A DNA stretch of 5,573 nucleotides from an uncultured Cellvibrionales bacterium (GCA_937897785.1 CALCNB010000176.1:1-5573), one strand, 5' to 3'; shown: positions 1-5,573, counted from the first letter of the stretch. Notes: generated from the sequence alone by a model not told the origin. Made by a program: numbers and translations.

Positions 1-33
1 CTGGAAAAACTCTACGTCTTTCTTACTATGTAA
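1..33 (+). CDS. Possible C-terminal tail of an upstream gene (very weak)
   Basis: In frame 1 the first ten codons read LEKLYVFLTM and are followed by two consecutive TAA stops at 31-36. This could be the end of a gene lying to the left of the window. The other two forward frames are also open from the left edge through the CT repeat, so the frame actually used upstream cannot be decided. Ten residues are too few to recognise a family. Confidence 0.2.
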   Translation: MEKLYVFLTM

Positions 34-44
34 TAAGGTCAAAC

Positions 45-63
45 CTCTCTCTCTCTCTCTCTC
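45..63. repeat. Dinucleotide microsatellite, (CT)9 plus C
   Basis: There are nine uninterrupted CT units followed by one C, set in a nearly pure pyrimidine stretch at about 44-93, where the + strand has only three G and one A. Such tracts are prone to slipped-strand mispairing. The repeat lies just before the GTG opening the TPR frame, so its length sets the distance between the upstream AAGG (35-38) and that codon. It also sets which upstream frame is joined to the TPR frame. The run is seen directly; a switching role is inference. Confidence 0.95.
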
Positions 64-66
64 CTT

Positions 67-1656
67 GTGCCCTTTTTCATTTCTTTCTTGCTTCAACAGC
101 GCACCAAAGAAGATGCTATCGCTGAGGCGCAGGCATTGATTAACGACGAGCCTGACCAAAGCGATTTTTATCTCGCCTTATCTGAATTACACCTATTTAC
201 AGGCGATGTTGAGAATGGTCGAAAAGTATTAAATACCTTGATCGACAGAGATCCACGTAGTGTCGGCGCGATCAATGCCCGTAATGTACTGGCCGATACT
301 TTTCTAAAGGAGGAAGATAAAGAATCTGCAATGGGTTTGCTTGATGAGGTGCTTGATATAGAGCCTGAAAATATCACCGCATTATTAAAGCGTGCCCAGA
401 TGGTATTGCTGGATGGTCAAGCAAAAGAAGGGATAGCTAACTTACGTGTGGTGCTAAAAAATGAGCCTGATTCTCTACCAGCCTTAAAGCTGTTAGCAGG
501 CGCCCAGGAGTTAGAAGGTAGGCTTGATTTGGCGTTGGATAACATGAAAAAAATCATTGCTCTAGAGGATCCTGTTTTAGAGAGCTTAGCCAATGCTGCT
601 CGTATCGCTTTAGCTCTTGAGCAATATAAAGAAGCTGAAGGTTTTATTCGTGAGGCCTTGAAATTAGATGAAAACAATACCAGCCTAGTATCAAATTTAA
701 TTCAATTATTAGTCTTAAAAGAAGATTATGACTCGGCTAAAAAGTTCGCTGATCAATTAATCGCTTCTGATACATCAAAAGCCTTAGGTTATTTTTTAAA
801 GGCTAATTTAGAACTAAGGTTGGAAGAGTTTTCTGCGGCAACAGCCAACCTAAAAAAATCTCTGGAAAATGAGCCGAAAGGTGTTGAATCATTAACCGCT
901 TTATCCAGACTGATTAGCCAGGAGCAAGGGATTGAAAAGGCAGTAAGCTTTGTTGGCGATCACTGTAAGCAATATCCCAAGCAGGCACATTGCCATTATA
1001 TTTTAGGTTCTCTGTTTGCTCAAAATCAGCAGTTTGATAATGCTATCGAGTCAATTGAGGAGTCCATTACCTTAAATGATCAGTTACAACCGGCGTATCG
1101 GCAGTTAGCTAAGATTTATGGTTTTAGGCGAGATATCGATGCTGTCGCCGAGGTCTTAGGTCGAGGTTATGATAAAACTAATGAGCCGTCATTAGCGTTT
1201 GACCTCGCTTCTTTTTATTACCAGGTGCAAAATTATCAAGCGGCTAGCGAGATTTATGAGGAATTAATAGAAGAGAATGAGGGTGCATTATCGGCGATTA
1301 ATAACTTAGCTATGATCTATGCCCAGCAGTTGCGTTCGCCTGAAAACTTGAAAAAAGCGCTGGCCTTAACTGCCGATCTACAAGACGCTGAAAACCCCGC
1401 TTTTCTGGACACGGTTGGTTGGGTGTTTTACTTAACGGGTGATTACGAACGAGCCTTAACCTATGTTCAGGCGGCGGTCGATAAAGTTGGTAGTGCCGGG
1501 GAACTACAATACCATTTGGGGATGATATTTCTGAAAATGGGCGACATTGAAAACGCTAAGATCCATTTGACGCTTGCCGTTGAAAATAAAAATGCTCGTT
1601 ATGAAGGCTTGGATATTGCAAAAAGGTCACTGGCTGAACTCCAAGCTGAGGGATGA
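67..1656 (+). CDS. TPR-repeat protein, 5' end doubtful (possibly truncated)
   Basis: This 529-codon frame is an almost continuous array of about 34-residue tetratricopeptide repeats. Repeat-ending turns with D/E-P recur near residues 29, 63, 100, 134, 169, 270, 304 and 374, with degenerate turns near 201, 235 and 338. The last clear units contain INNLAMIYAQ (411-420), LDTVGWVFYLTGDYERAL (447-464) and YHLGMIFLKMGDIENA (481-496). This C-terminal pattern is typical of large TPR proteins of exopolysaccharide and PEP-CTERM/PrsT-like loci; that link is inference. TPR arrays are protein-binding scaffolds, and no enzymatic domain is visible. The start is weak. GTG at 67 has only a CT run before it and no Shine-Dalgarno sequence. 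Residues 2-9 (PFFISFLL) come from the pyrimidine tract and stand where helix A of the first TPR should be, while residues 13-29 match helix B. No lipobox or full signal peptide is seen. The next in-frame ATG is at 331. The gene is A+T-rich with many TTA codons and overlaps wecB by 4 nt. Confidence 0.8.
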   Translation: MPFFISFLLQQRTKEDAIAEAQALINDEPDQSDFYLALSELHLFTGDVENGRKVLNTLIDRDPRSVGAINARNVLADTFLKEEDKESAMGLLDEVLDIEPENITALLKRAQMVLLDGQAKEGIANLRVVLKNEPDSLPALKLLAGAQELEGRLDLALDNMKKIIALEDPVLESLANAARIALALEQYKEAEGFIREALKLDENNTSLVSNLIQLLVLKEDYDSAKKFADQLIASDTSKALGYFLKANLELRLEEFSAATANLKKSLENEPKGVESLTALSRLISQEQGIEKAVSFVGDHCKQYPKQAHCHYILGSLFAQNQQFDNAIESIEESITLNDQLQPAYRQLAKIYGFRRDIDAVAEVLGRGYDKTNEPSLAFDLASFYYQVQNYQAASEIYEELIEENEGALSAINNLAMIYAQQLRSPENLKKALALTADLQDAENPAFLDTVGWVFYLTGDYERALTYVQAAVDKVGSAGELQYHLGMIFLKMGDIENAKIHLTLAVENKNARYEGLDIAKRSLAELQAEG

Positions 1657-1664
1657 AAGCGGTG
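1648..1664 (+). promoter_or_regulatory. RBS that may move the wecB start to GTG 1662
   Basis: GAGGG at 1648-1652 touches the ATG at 1653, leaving zero spacing, but lies 9 nt before an in-frame GTG at 1662. Normal Shine-Dalgarno spacing therefore favours GTG 1662. The ATGA overlap with the TPR stop favours ATG 1653 through ribosome re-initiation. The conserved family N-terminus (KVLSVFGTRP) fits either choice. Confidence 0.5.
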
Positions 1665-2807
1665 AGTTTCAAAGTATTATCGGTGTTTGGCACTCGTCCT
1701 GAAGCAATTAAAATGGCGCCAGTTGTGCTGGCGCTTCAGGCCAGCCAACAAGTCGAGGCAAAGGTATGTGTGACCGCCCAGCATCGTCAAATGTTAGATC
1801 AAGTACTGGACCTGTTTAATATCACACCCGATTATGATTTAGACGTGATGCAAGCGAATCAAGATCTTTACGATATTACCTCGCGAATTCTATTGGGTCT
1901 GCGAGATGTGTTAAAAGAGTATCAGCCTGACTTGGTTCTCGTTCACGGCGACACAACGACTTGTTTTGCCGTTAGCTTAGCGGCCTTTTATCAGCAGATT
2001 CCAGTTGGCCATGTAGAAGCGGGCCTACGAACGGGTGATCTATCAGCGCCATTTCCTGAAGAGGCGAATCGAAGCTTGGTTGGTCGTTTGGCGCAGTATC
2101 ACTTTGCACCGACTGAATTATCCCGTCAAAACCTATTAAGTGAGTCGATTGATGATCAGCAGATTACCGTTACTGGAAATACGGTCATTGATGCCTTGCT
2201 ATGGGTTAAACAGCGTTTAGCCTCCTATGATGACTCTGTGTGGCAGTCAGCGATTGGCGGGCCACTTTTTGCTCGTTTGCATAATAACGATACCCCGATG
2301 ATATTAATTACCGGTCATAGGCGCGAAAACTTTGGTCAGGGTTTTGTTGATTTGTGTTCAGCAATAAAACAGCTGGCCGAAGAGCATAGTGATTGGGAGT
2401 TCGTTTATCCAGTTCATTTAAACCCCAATGTACAGCAGCCGGTGTATGATATTCTGGCGGGCTTGGGGAATGTGAGTTTGATCGATCCACAAGATTATTT
2501 GCCCTTTACTTGGTTAATGAATCGCAGCGCCTTAATTCTAACCGACTCGGGAGGCATCCAAGAGGAGGCGCCGTCATTGGGTAAGCCAGTGCTGGTGATG
2601 CGTGATGTCACTGAGCGGCCAGAGGCTGTTGAAGCAGGTACGGTGCGTTTAGTTGGCACTGACAAGGCTGAAATTATTCAGCACGTTGAAGGCGTTATGC
2701 TAGATTCTGCCATCTATCAAGCTATGTCGAAAGCCCATAATCCCTATGGTGATGGCCAGGCGGCCACACGCATCGTAAAAGTCATCGAATCACTCATTAG
2801 CCGCTAA
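1653..2807 (+). CDS. wecB: UDP-N-acetylglucosamine 2-epimerase (non-hydrolysing)
   Basis: This cytoplasmic enzyme interconverts UDP-GlcNAc and UDP-ManNAc, supplying ManNAc or ManNAcA for enterobacterial common antigen, capsule or exopolysaccharide. The 384 residues are close to the usual length, and the sequence matches E. coli WecB along its whole length as I recall it. Visible signatures are FGTRPEAIKMAP (12-23), TAQHRQMLDQVLDLF (41-55), VHGDTTT (97-103), GHVEAGLRTGD (119-129), PEEANR (135-140), TGHRRENFG (220-228), YPVHLNPNV (252-260), DSGGIQEEAPSLGKP (298-312), RDVTERPEAV (317-326) and HNPYGDG (362-368). The E. coli catalytic residues Asp95, Glu117, Glu131 and His213 correspond to D100, E122, E136 and H222, all present. 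The ATG at 1653 overlaps the TPR stop (ATGA), suggesting translational coupling. However, GAGGG (1648-1652) abuts that ATG and is better spaced for the GTG at 1662, which would give a 381-residue protein starting MSFKVLSVFGTRPEA. A probable terminator follows the stop. Confidence 0.96.
   Translation: MKAVSFKVLSVFGTRPEAIKMAPVVLALQASQQVEAKVCVTAQHRQMLDQVLDLFNITPDYDLDVMQANQDLYDITSRILLGLRDVLKEYQPDLVLVHGDTTTCFAVSLAAFYQQIPVGHVEAGLRTGDLSAPFPEEANRSLVGRLAQYHFAPTELSRQNLLSESIDDQQITVTGNTVIDALLWVKQRLASYDDSVWQSAIGGPLFARLHNNDTPMILITGHRRENFGQGFVDLCSAIKQLAEEHSDWEFVYPVHLNPNVQQPVYDILAGLGNVSLIDPQDYLPFTWLMNRSALILTDSGGIQEEAPSLGKPVLVMRDVTERPEAVEAGTVRLVGTDKAEIIQHVEGVMLDSAIYQAMSKAHNPYGDGQAATRIVKVIESLISR
1698..1740 (+). 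repeat. Nested inverted repeat inside the 5' part of wecB
   Basis: GCGCCAG (1716-1722) and CTGGCGC (1728-1734) form a perfect 7-bp G+C-rich stem with a 5-nt loop. Outside it, CCTGAA (1698-1703) pairs with TTCAGG (1735-1740). The 3' side is continuous, so the RNA could form a 13-bp two-part stem with a 12-nt bulge on the 5' side only. The segment encodes the conserved PEAIKMAPVVLALQ region, so the symmetry may be a by-product of protein constraint. There is no U-tract, so it is not an intrinsic terminator. Confidence 0.6.
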
Positions 2808-2821
2808 ATAGACCGCTATCG

Positions 2822-2861
2822 GCCATTTTCCCATAGTTAATAGAATGGCTTTTATTATTTT
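2822..2861 (+). terminator. Probable Rho-independent terminator after wecB
   Basis: GCCATTTT (2822-2829) pairs with AGAATGGC (2842-2849) as an 8-bp stem including one G-U pair, with a 12-nt loop. It is followed at once by a T-rich run at 2850-2861. It starts 14 nt after the wecB stop, which fits the end of the TPR-wecB transcript. The stem is only moderately G+C-rich, so termination may be partial. Confidence 0.6.
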
Positions 2862-2890
2862 CTCTTCAGCAACCGATCTTAAAGTGTTTT

Positions 2891-2934
2891 TTATCTCGCT
2901 TGGCTAGTTACCCAGCCCCAGTGCTGTGAGATAA
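2891..2934. repeat. Inverted repeat overlapping the proA promoter candidate
   Basis: TTATCTC (2891-2897) is the exact reverse complement of GAGATAA (2928-2934). Allowing one G-U pair, the arms extend to 9 bp (2891-2899 with 2926-2934), enclosing 26 nt. A smaller GGCT/AGCC pairing (2902-2905 with 2914-2917) lies inside. The right arm covers most of the proposed -10 hexamer, so the arms could be an operator half-site pair. A chance origin is also possible. Confidence 0.35.
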
Positions 2935-2935
2935 T
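2927..2935 (+). promoter_or_regulatory. Extended -10 promoter candidate for the proA operon
   Basis: TGA followed directly by GATAAT (2930-2935) fits the extended -10 form TGn-TATAAT, with one mismatch in the hexamer. A -35 is poor: TTACCC at 2908-2913 has 16-nt spacing and few consensus bases, as often tolerated with an extended -10. Transcription would start near 2942, giving a leader of about 23 nt that still contains the proA ribosome binding site. It lies after the wecB terminator, as expected for a new operon. Confidence 0.5.
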
Positions 2936-2950
2936 ATCGCTTCAAATTAA

Positions 2951-2957
2951 GAGGGGG
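2951..2957 (+). promoter_or_regulatory. Strong RBS deciding the GTG start of proA
   Basis: GAGGGGG lies 7 nt before the GTG at 2965. No ATG or TTG competes at usable spacing, so this site fixes the start of proA on a GTG codon. Confidence 0.75.
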
Positions 2958-2964
2958 TCATACT

Positions 2965-4239
2965 GTGGATATCAAGCAATACATGCAGGGCTTAGGTGAG
3001 CAAGCCCGCCAAGCCAGTCGCGCCATGTCTGCTGCCGATTCTGGCGCTAAGAATGCCGCTTTATTAGCCATTGCTCAGCGCATTCAGGCTGACCGCGATG
3101 CGCTCATGGCAGCCAATGCTGACGATATGGCGGCAGCTCATGCCAACGGTTTAGAGCCGGCATTATTAGATCGCTTAGAGCTCACTCCGGCAAGAATTGA
3201 AGCAATGCTCGAAGGTATCGAGCAAGTTGCTGCCTTAGCGGACCCTGTGGGCGCCTTAACCGACCTCGTCGCCAGACCGTCGGGTATTCAAGTGGGGAAA
3301 ATGCGCGTGCCTTTAGGTGTTATAGGCATCATCTATGAGTCGCGTCCTAATGTGACAGTCGAAGCGGCAAGCTTATGCCTAAAGTCCGGCAACGCGGTTA
3401 TTTTGCGTGGTGGCTCCGAGGCGCTGCGCTCTAACCGAGCGATTGCCCAGTGCATTTGTGATGGCCTGGCCGATGCACAGTTACCGGCAGCGGCGGTTCA
3501 AGTGGTTGAAACCAGTGATCGAGCCGCGGTGGGCGAGTTAATCACTATGCCAGACTATGTCGATGTCATTGTGCCACGCGGTGGAAAAGGATTGATTGAG
3601 CGAATCAGTCAAGATGCCCGCGTACCAGTGATTAAACACCTCGATGGCAATTGCCATGTTTACATCGATGACGATGCCGACATTGATATGGCCTTAAACA
3701 TTGCTGTAAATGCCAAGACCCAGCGTTATGGTACTTGCAATACGGCGGAGTCAGTGTTGGTGGCGAGTGCTATCGCCACTGAAATTTTGCCGCGTCTAGC
3801 TTCAACTTTGCATGCCCATCATGTTGAGATGCGCGTCTGCAAGCGCAGTAAATCAATCATCTCTCAGGCCGATAGTGCCTTGCCGTTAGTTGACGCTACC
3901 GACAGTGATTGGTATGAAGAGTATTTAGCCCCTATTTTAGCCATTAAAGTGATTGATGGTGTTGAGCAAGCCATCGAGCATATTAATCATTACAGCTCTC
4001 AGCACAGTGAGACGATTGTCACCGATCATTATCAGCGCGCAATGGATTTTATTCGGCAGGTTGATTCAAGTTCGGTGATGGTCAATGCATCAACGAGATT
4101 TGCCGATGGTTTTGAATATGGCTTAGGTGCTGAAATAGGTATCTCAACCGATAAAATACACGCTCGTGGGCCAGTGGGTCTCGAAGGCTTAACGTCGCAA
4201 AAGTTTGTGGTGCTGGGCAGTGGCCAGATTCGAACCTAA
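2965..4239 (+). CDS. proA: Gamma-glutamyl phosphate reductase
   Basis: ProA carries out the second step of proline synthesis: NADPH-dependent reduction of L-glutamyl 5-phosphate to glutamate 5-semialdehyde, which cyclises to pyrroline-5-carboxylate. It is a cytoplasmic enzyme of the aldehyde dehydrogenase superfamily and works with ProB, which is not in this window. The 424 residues match the usual length (E. coli 417) and the protein is complete. Visible signatures are ANGLEPALLDRLELTPARI (60-78), PLGVIGIIYESRPNVTV (116-132), LCLKSGNAVILRGGSEA (137-153), PRGGKGLI (204-211), NAKTQRYGTCNTAES (248-262) with the catalytic cysteine at C258, VNASTRFADG (373-382) and GLGAEIGISTDKIHARGPVGLEGLT (386-410). 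The GTG start has a strong Shine-Dalgarno sequence. It is the first gene of the operon; its stop shares one base with the nadD start. It looks visibly more G+C-rich than the TPR gene. Confidence 0.97.
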   Translation: MDIKQYMQGLGEQARQASRAMSAADSGAKNAALLAIAQRIQADRDALMAANADDMAAAHANGLEPALLDRLELTPARIEAMLEGIEQVAALADPVGALTDLVARPSGIQVGKMRVPLGVIGIIYESRPNVTVEAASLCLKSGNAVILRGGSEALRSNRAIAQCICDGLADAQLPAAAVQVVETSDRAAVGELITMPDYVDVIVPRGGKGLIERISQDARVPVIKHLDGNCHVYIDDDADIDMALNIAVNAKTQRYGTCNTAESVLVASAIATEILPRLASTLHAHHVEMRVCKRSKSIISQADSALPLVDATDSDWYEEYLAPILAIKVIDGVEQAIEHINHYSSQHSETIVTDHYQRAMDFIRQVDSSSVMVNASTRFADGFEYGLGAEIGISTDKIHARGPVGLEGLTSQKFVVLGSGQIRT

Positions 4240-4916
4240 TGATGCCAGCGCATAGCCATCACACGACTGCAAGTATTAAGCGTATTGGTGTCTTTGGCGG
4301 TACTTTTGACCCTGTGCATCTGGGGCATATGGGTTCCGCCAAAGCTTTACTGGCCGCCCAAAATTTAGATCAAATATACTTTATGCCTTGCCAGCAGCAT
4401 CCGCATGATAAGCAGCCGATGGCAAATGCTGAACAACGCTTGGCTATGTTAAACTTAGCCGTGCAAGGGCAGTCATCTTTTTCTGTTGACGATCGAGAAT
4501 TGGCTCGCTCAGGTAAGTCATTTACGGTTGATAGCCTGATTGATATTCGCGAAGAGGTTGGCGAGCAAGCGGTACTGATATTTTTATTAGGTAGCGATGC
4601 GTTTGCTGAGTTTCATCGTTGGCAGCGTTGGGAAACTATTTTTTCCTTAGCGAACGTCGCAGTGATTGAGCGCGCCAACGCGCAATCAGTTCAGGCAATT
4701 GAAACAGTGGGTCTTAAGCAAAAAATTAATCAAGCGGTTGATTTTGTAGATGCACCTTGTGGACAAATGACCATTGCTTCGCTACCGCCATATCCGGTTT
4801 CATCAACCTTATTGCGGGAGCAATTATTGCAAGCGTCGGCAAGTTCGTCGCTATTAACTGAGTTTATGTCGCCCCAAGTATTGGATTATATTTACCAGCA
4901 ACACATATATCGTTAG
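4239..4916 (+). CDS. nadD: Nicotinate-nucleotide adenylyltransferase
   Basis: NadD transfers AMP from ATP to nicotinate mononucleotide, giving deamido-NAD, the step before NAD synthetase in both de novo and salvage NAD synthesis. It acts in the cytoplasm. The 225 residues fit the family (E. coli about 213). The nucleotidyltransferase signature GGTFDPVHLGH is at 20-30, with the two ATP-binding histidines H27 and H30. LGSDAF (117-122), followed by the W-rich FHRWQRWETIF segment, and the C-terminal SSTLLR (188-193) match the conserved ISSTxIR type. The protein ends YIYQQHIYR, very like E. coli. Where many homologues have PPHK after the second strand, this one reads QHPHDK (53-58). The start overlaps the proA stop (TAATG) and is doubled as ATGATG, so 4239 and 4242 are both possible. 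No good Shine-Dalgarno sequence is visible, so translation is probably coupled to proA. The first 13 residues form a small His-rich extension. Confidence 0.96.
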   Translation: MMPAHSHHTTASIKRIGVFGGTFDPVHLGHMGSAKALLAAQNLDQIYFMPCQQHPHDKQPMANAEQRLAMLNLAVQGQSSFSVDDRELARSGKSFTVDSLIDIREEVGEQAVLIFLLGSDAFAEFHRWQRWETIFSLANVAVIERANAQSVQAIETVGLKQKINQAVDFVDAPCGQMTIASLPPYPVSSTLLREQLLQASASSSLLTEFMSPQVLDYIYQQHIYR

Positions 4917-4929
4917 CGATATGAAATTT

Positions 4930-4951
4930 AGGAGTTAATAACACTACAGTG
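4930..4951 (+). promoter_or_regulatory. Distant RBS and GTG start of rsfS
   Basis: AGGAG at 4930-4934 lies 14 nt before the GTG at 4949, longer than usual. No in-frame ATG, GTG or TTG lies between them. The homologous N-terminus begins at this GTG (SNEKLKNTIVTALEDLKA), so the start is sound despite the long spacing. A six-codon frame, ATG at 4921 to TAA at 4936-4938, runs across the same AGGAG. Confidence 0.55.
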
Positions 4952-5278
4952 AGTAATGAAAAATTAAAAAACACCATTGTTACAGCTTTAGAGGATCTTA
5001 AGGCTAACGATATTGCCGTTTTGTCGGTTGCTGAATCTTCAACGGTAACCGATTGGATGGTGATCGCTAGTGGTACCTCAAATCGCCATGTAAAGGCCTT
5101 GGCTAATAATGTGGAAGTAGAGGCAAAGCAGAGTGGCTTTAAGTCCCTTGGTGCTGAAGGCAATGATACGGCTGAATGGGTATTGGTTGATTTTGGTGAT
5201 GTGATTGTCCATGTTATGTTGCCAAGCACACGAGAATTTTACGATTTAGAAAGCTTGTGGACCTTAAAGCCAGTTTAG
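4949..5278 (+). CDS. rsfS: Ribosomal silencing factor RsfS (YbeB/Iojap family)
   Basis: RsfS binds protein L14 of the large ribosomal subunit and blocks joining of the 30S subunit, lowering translation in stationary phase or nutrient shortage. The 109 residues match the family (E. coli 105), and the protein is a single DUF143/Oligomerisation domain. Conserved features are the opening helix ending DLKANDI (16-22), the TDWMVIASGTSNRHVKAL segment (34-51) with the family G-T-S-x-R-H signature at 42-47, EG (70-71), and the C-terminal EWVLVDFGDVIVHVM (76-90) followed by REFYDLESLW (95-104). It starts 32 nt after nadD and ends 21 nt before rlmH, a conserved neighbourhood in which rsfS and rlmH are both ribosome-directed. 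Its start is GTG with a rather distant AGGAG. The long reverse-strand frame across it is a shadow. Confidence 0.97.
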   Translation: MSNEKLKNTIVTALEDLKANDIAVLSVAESSTVTDWMVIASGTSNRHVKALANNVEVEAKQSGFKSLGAEGNDTAEWVLVDFGDVIVHVMLPSTREFYDLESLWTLKPV

Positions 5279-5299
5279 TTATTTAGGGTAGGCTTCATT

Positions 5300-5573
5300 A
5301 TGCAGATATCTATTATTGCTATTGGTAATAAAATGCCTGCTTGGGTCAATGCCAATTGCGATGAATATTTTCGTCGCATGCCAAAGGATTTATCGCTGAA
5401 ATTAATTGAGTTGCCCGCACAAAAGCGCAGTAAAAACCAATCCATCGATGCTATTCGACGAAAGGAAACTGAGCAGTTACTTGCCGCCGTGCCAGATAGA
5501 AATAATATCGTGGTGCTCGATGAGCGAGGTCAGTCCATTAGCACCCGCTTGTTGGCAAAAAAACTTCATGACT
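5300..5573 (+). CDS. rlmH: 23S rRNA (pseudouridine1915-N3)-methyltransferase, partial
   Basis: RlmH methylates N3 of pseudouridine 1915 in helix 69 of 23S rRNA on assembled 70S ribosomes, using S-adenosylmethionine. Only the first 91 codons plus one base are present, against about 155 in E. coli, because the window ends inside the gene. The visible N-terminal part matches the family: ISIIAIGNKMPAWV (3-16), EYFRRMPKDLSLKLIELPAQKRSKN (22-46), KETEQLLAAV (55-64) and NIVVLDERGQSISTRLLAKKL (69-89). The SAM-binding trefoil-knot segment, normally containing an IGGxEG motif, lies beyond the window. The ATG has TAGG at 5289-5292, 7 nt upstream, and lies 21 nt after rsfS, so it is probably the fourth gene of the proA operon. 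Confidence 0.95.
   Translation, partial: MQISIIAIGNKMPAWVNANCDEYFRRMPKDLSLKLIELPAQKRSKNQSIDAIRRKETEQLLAAVPDRNNIVVLDERGQSISTRLLAKKLHD

Noticed and set aside
24..34. TACTAT / TGTAAT as a -10 promoter element for the TPR gene
   Set aside because: There is no -35-like hexamer or TGn at the right distance, and only 23 bases of upstream context are available.
45..63. CT run as a CRISPR or tandem coding repeat
   Set aside because: It is a simple dinucleotide run without spacers; the encoded Ser-Leu alternation has no start codon in frame before it.
168..677. Reverse-strand frames (168-377 and 417-677) opposite the TPR gene
   Set aside because: They are serine-rich shadow translations of the TPR coding strand, with no independent coding evidence.
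2308..2490. 60-codon reverse-strand frame inside wecB
   Set aside because: It is antisense to the conserved epimerase core and has no motif.
2808..2964. Riboswitch or attenuator leader for proA
   Set aside because: No leader peptide, no known riboswitch signature and no terminator close to the proA start were seen; the hairpin at 2822-2849 belongs to the end of wecB.
4864..5229. 121-codon reverse-strand open frame opposite rsfS
   Set aside because: It lies antisense to a clearly conserved gene, has no recognisable motif and has low-complexity composition; it is a shadow of rsfS and the nadD end.
67..5573. A new defence, mobile or biosynthetic system
   Set aside because: Every gene belongs to a well-known family, and no mobile, toxin-antitoxin, nuclease or phage signature is visible on either strand.

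Overview
The window reads as a gammaproteobacterial chromosome segment, most like the Pseudomonas/Cellvibrionales side of the class. Two things suggest this. The gene order proA-nadD-rsfS-rlmH is, from memory, the one found in Pseudomonas, where mrdA and rodA follow. WecB, RsfS and NadD also closely resemble their E. coli counterparts by eye. All six genes lie on the + strand and coding is dense. I saw no RNA gene, transposase, integrase or CRISPR array.

Left part (1-2807): a short leader holds a striking (CT)9 dinucleotide run inside a longer pyrimidine-rich tract. It leads into a 529-codon frame made almost wholly of TPR repeats, which overlaps a UDP-GlcNAc 2-epimerase gene (wecB) by 4 nt. 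A TPR protein next to a ManNAc-supplying epimerase suggests the tail of a surface-polysaccharide locus, with the epimerase making the sugar nucleotide and the TPR protein acting as scaffold or assembly factor. That role is inferred from context. The 5' end of the TPR frame looks abnormal: it has no ribosome binding site, and the frame opens in the middle of a TPR unit.

Middle (2808-2964): a 157-bp gap holds a probable intrinsic terminator for the wecB transcript, an inverted repeat, an extended -10 promoter candidate and a strong Shine-Dalgarno sequence for proA. This looks like the border between a variable left region and a conserved housekeeping block.

Right part (2965-5573): a tight operon encodes ProA (proline synthesis), NadD (NAD synthesis), RsfS (ribosome silencing) and the first 91 codons of RlmH (23S rRNA methylation), which is cut by the window end.

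I see no convincing previously undescribed system. The best anomaly is the CT-repeat leader and apparently decapitated TPR gene. It could be a phase-variable switch, a truncation or an assembly artefact, and the window alone cannot tell these apart.
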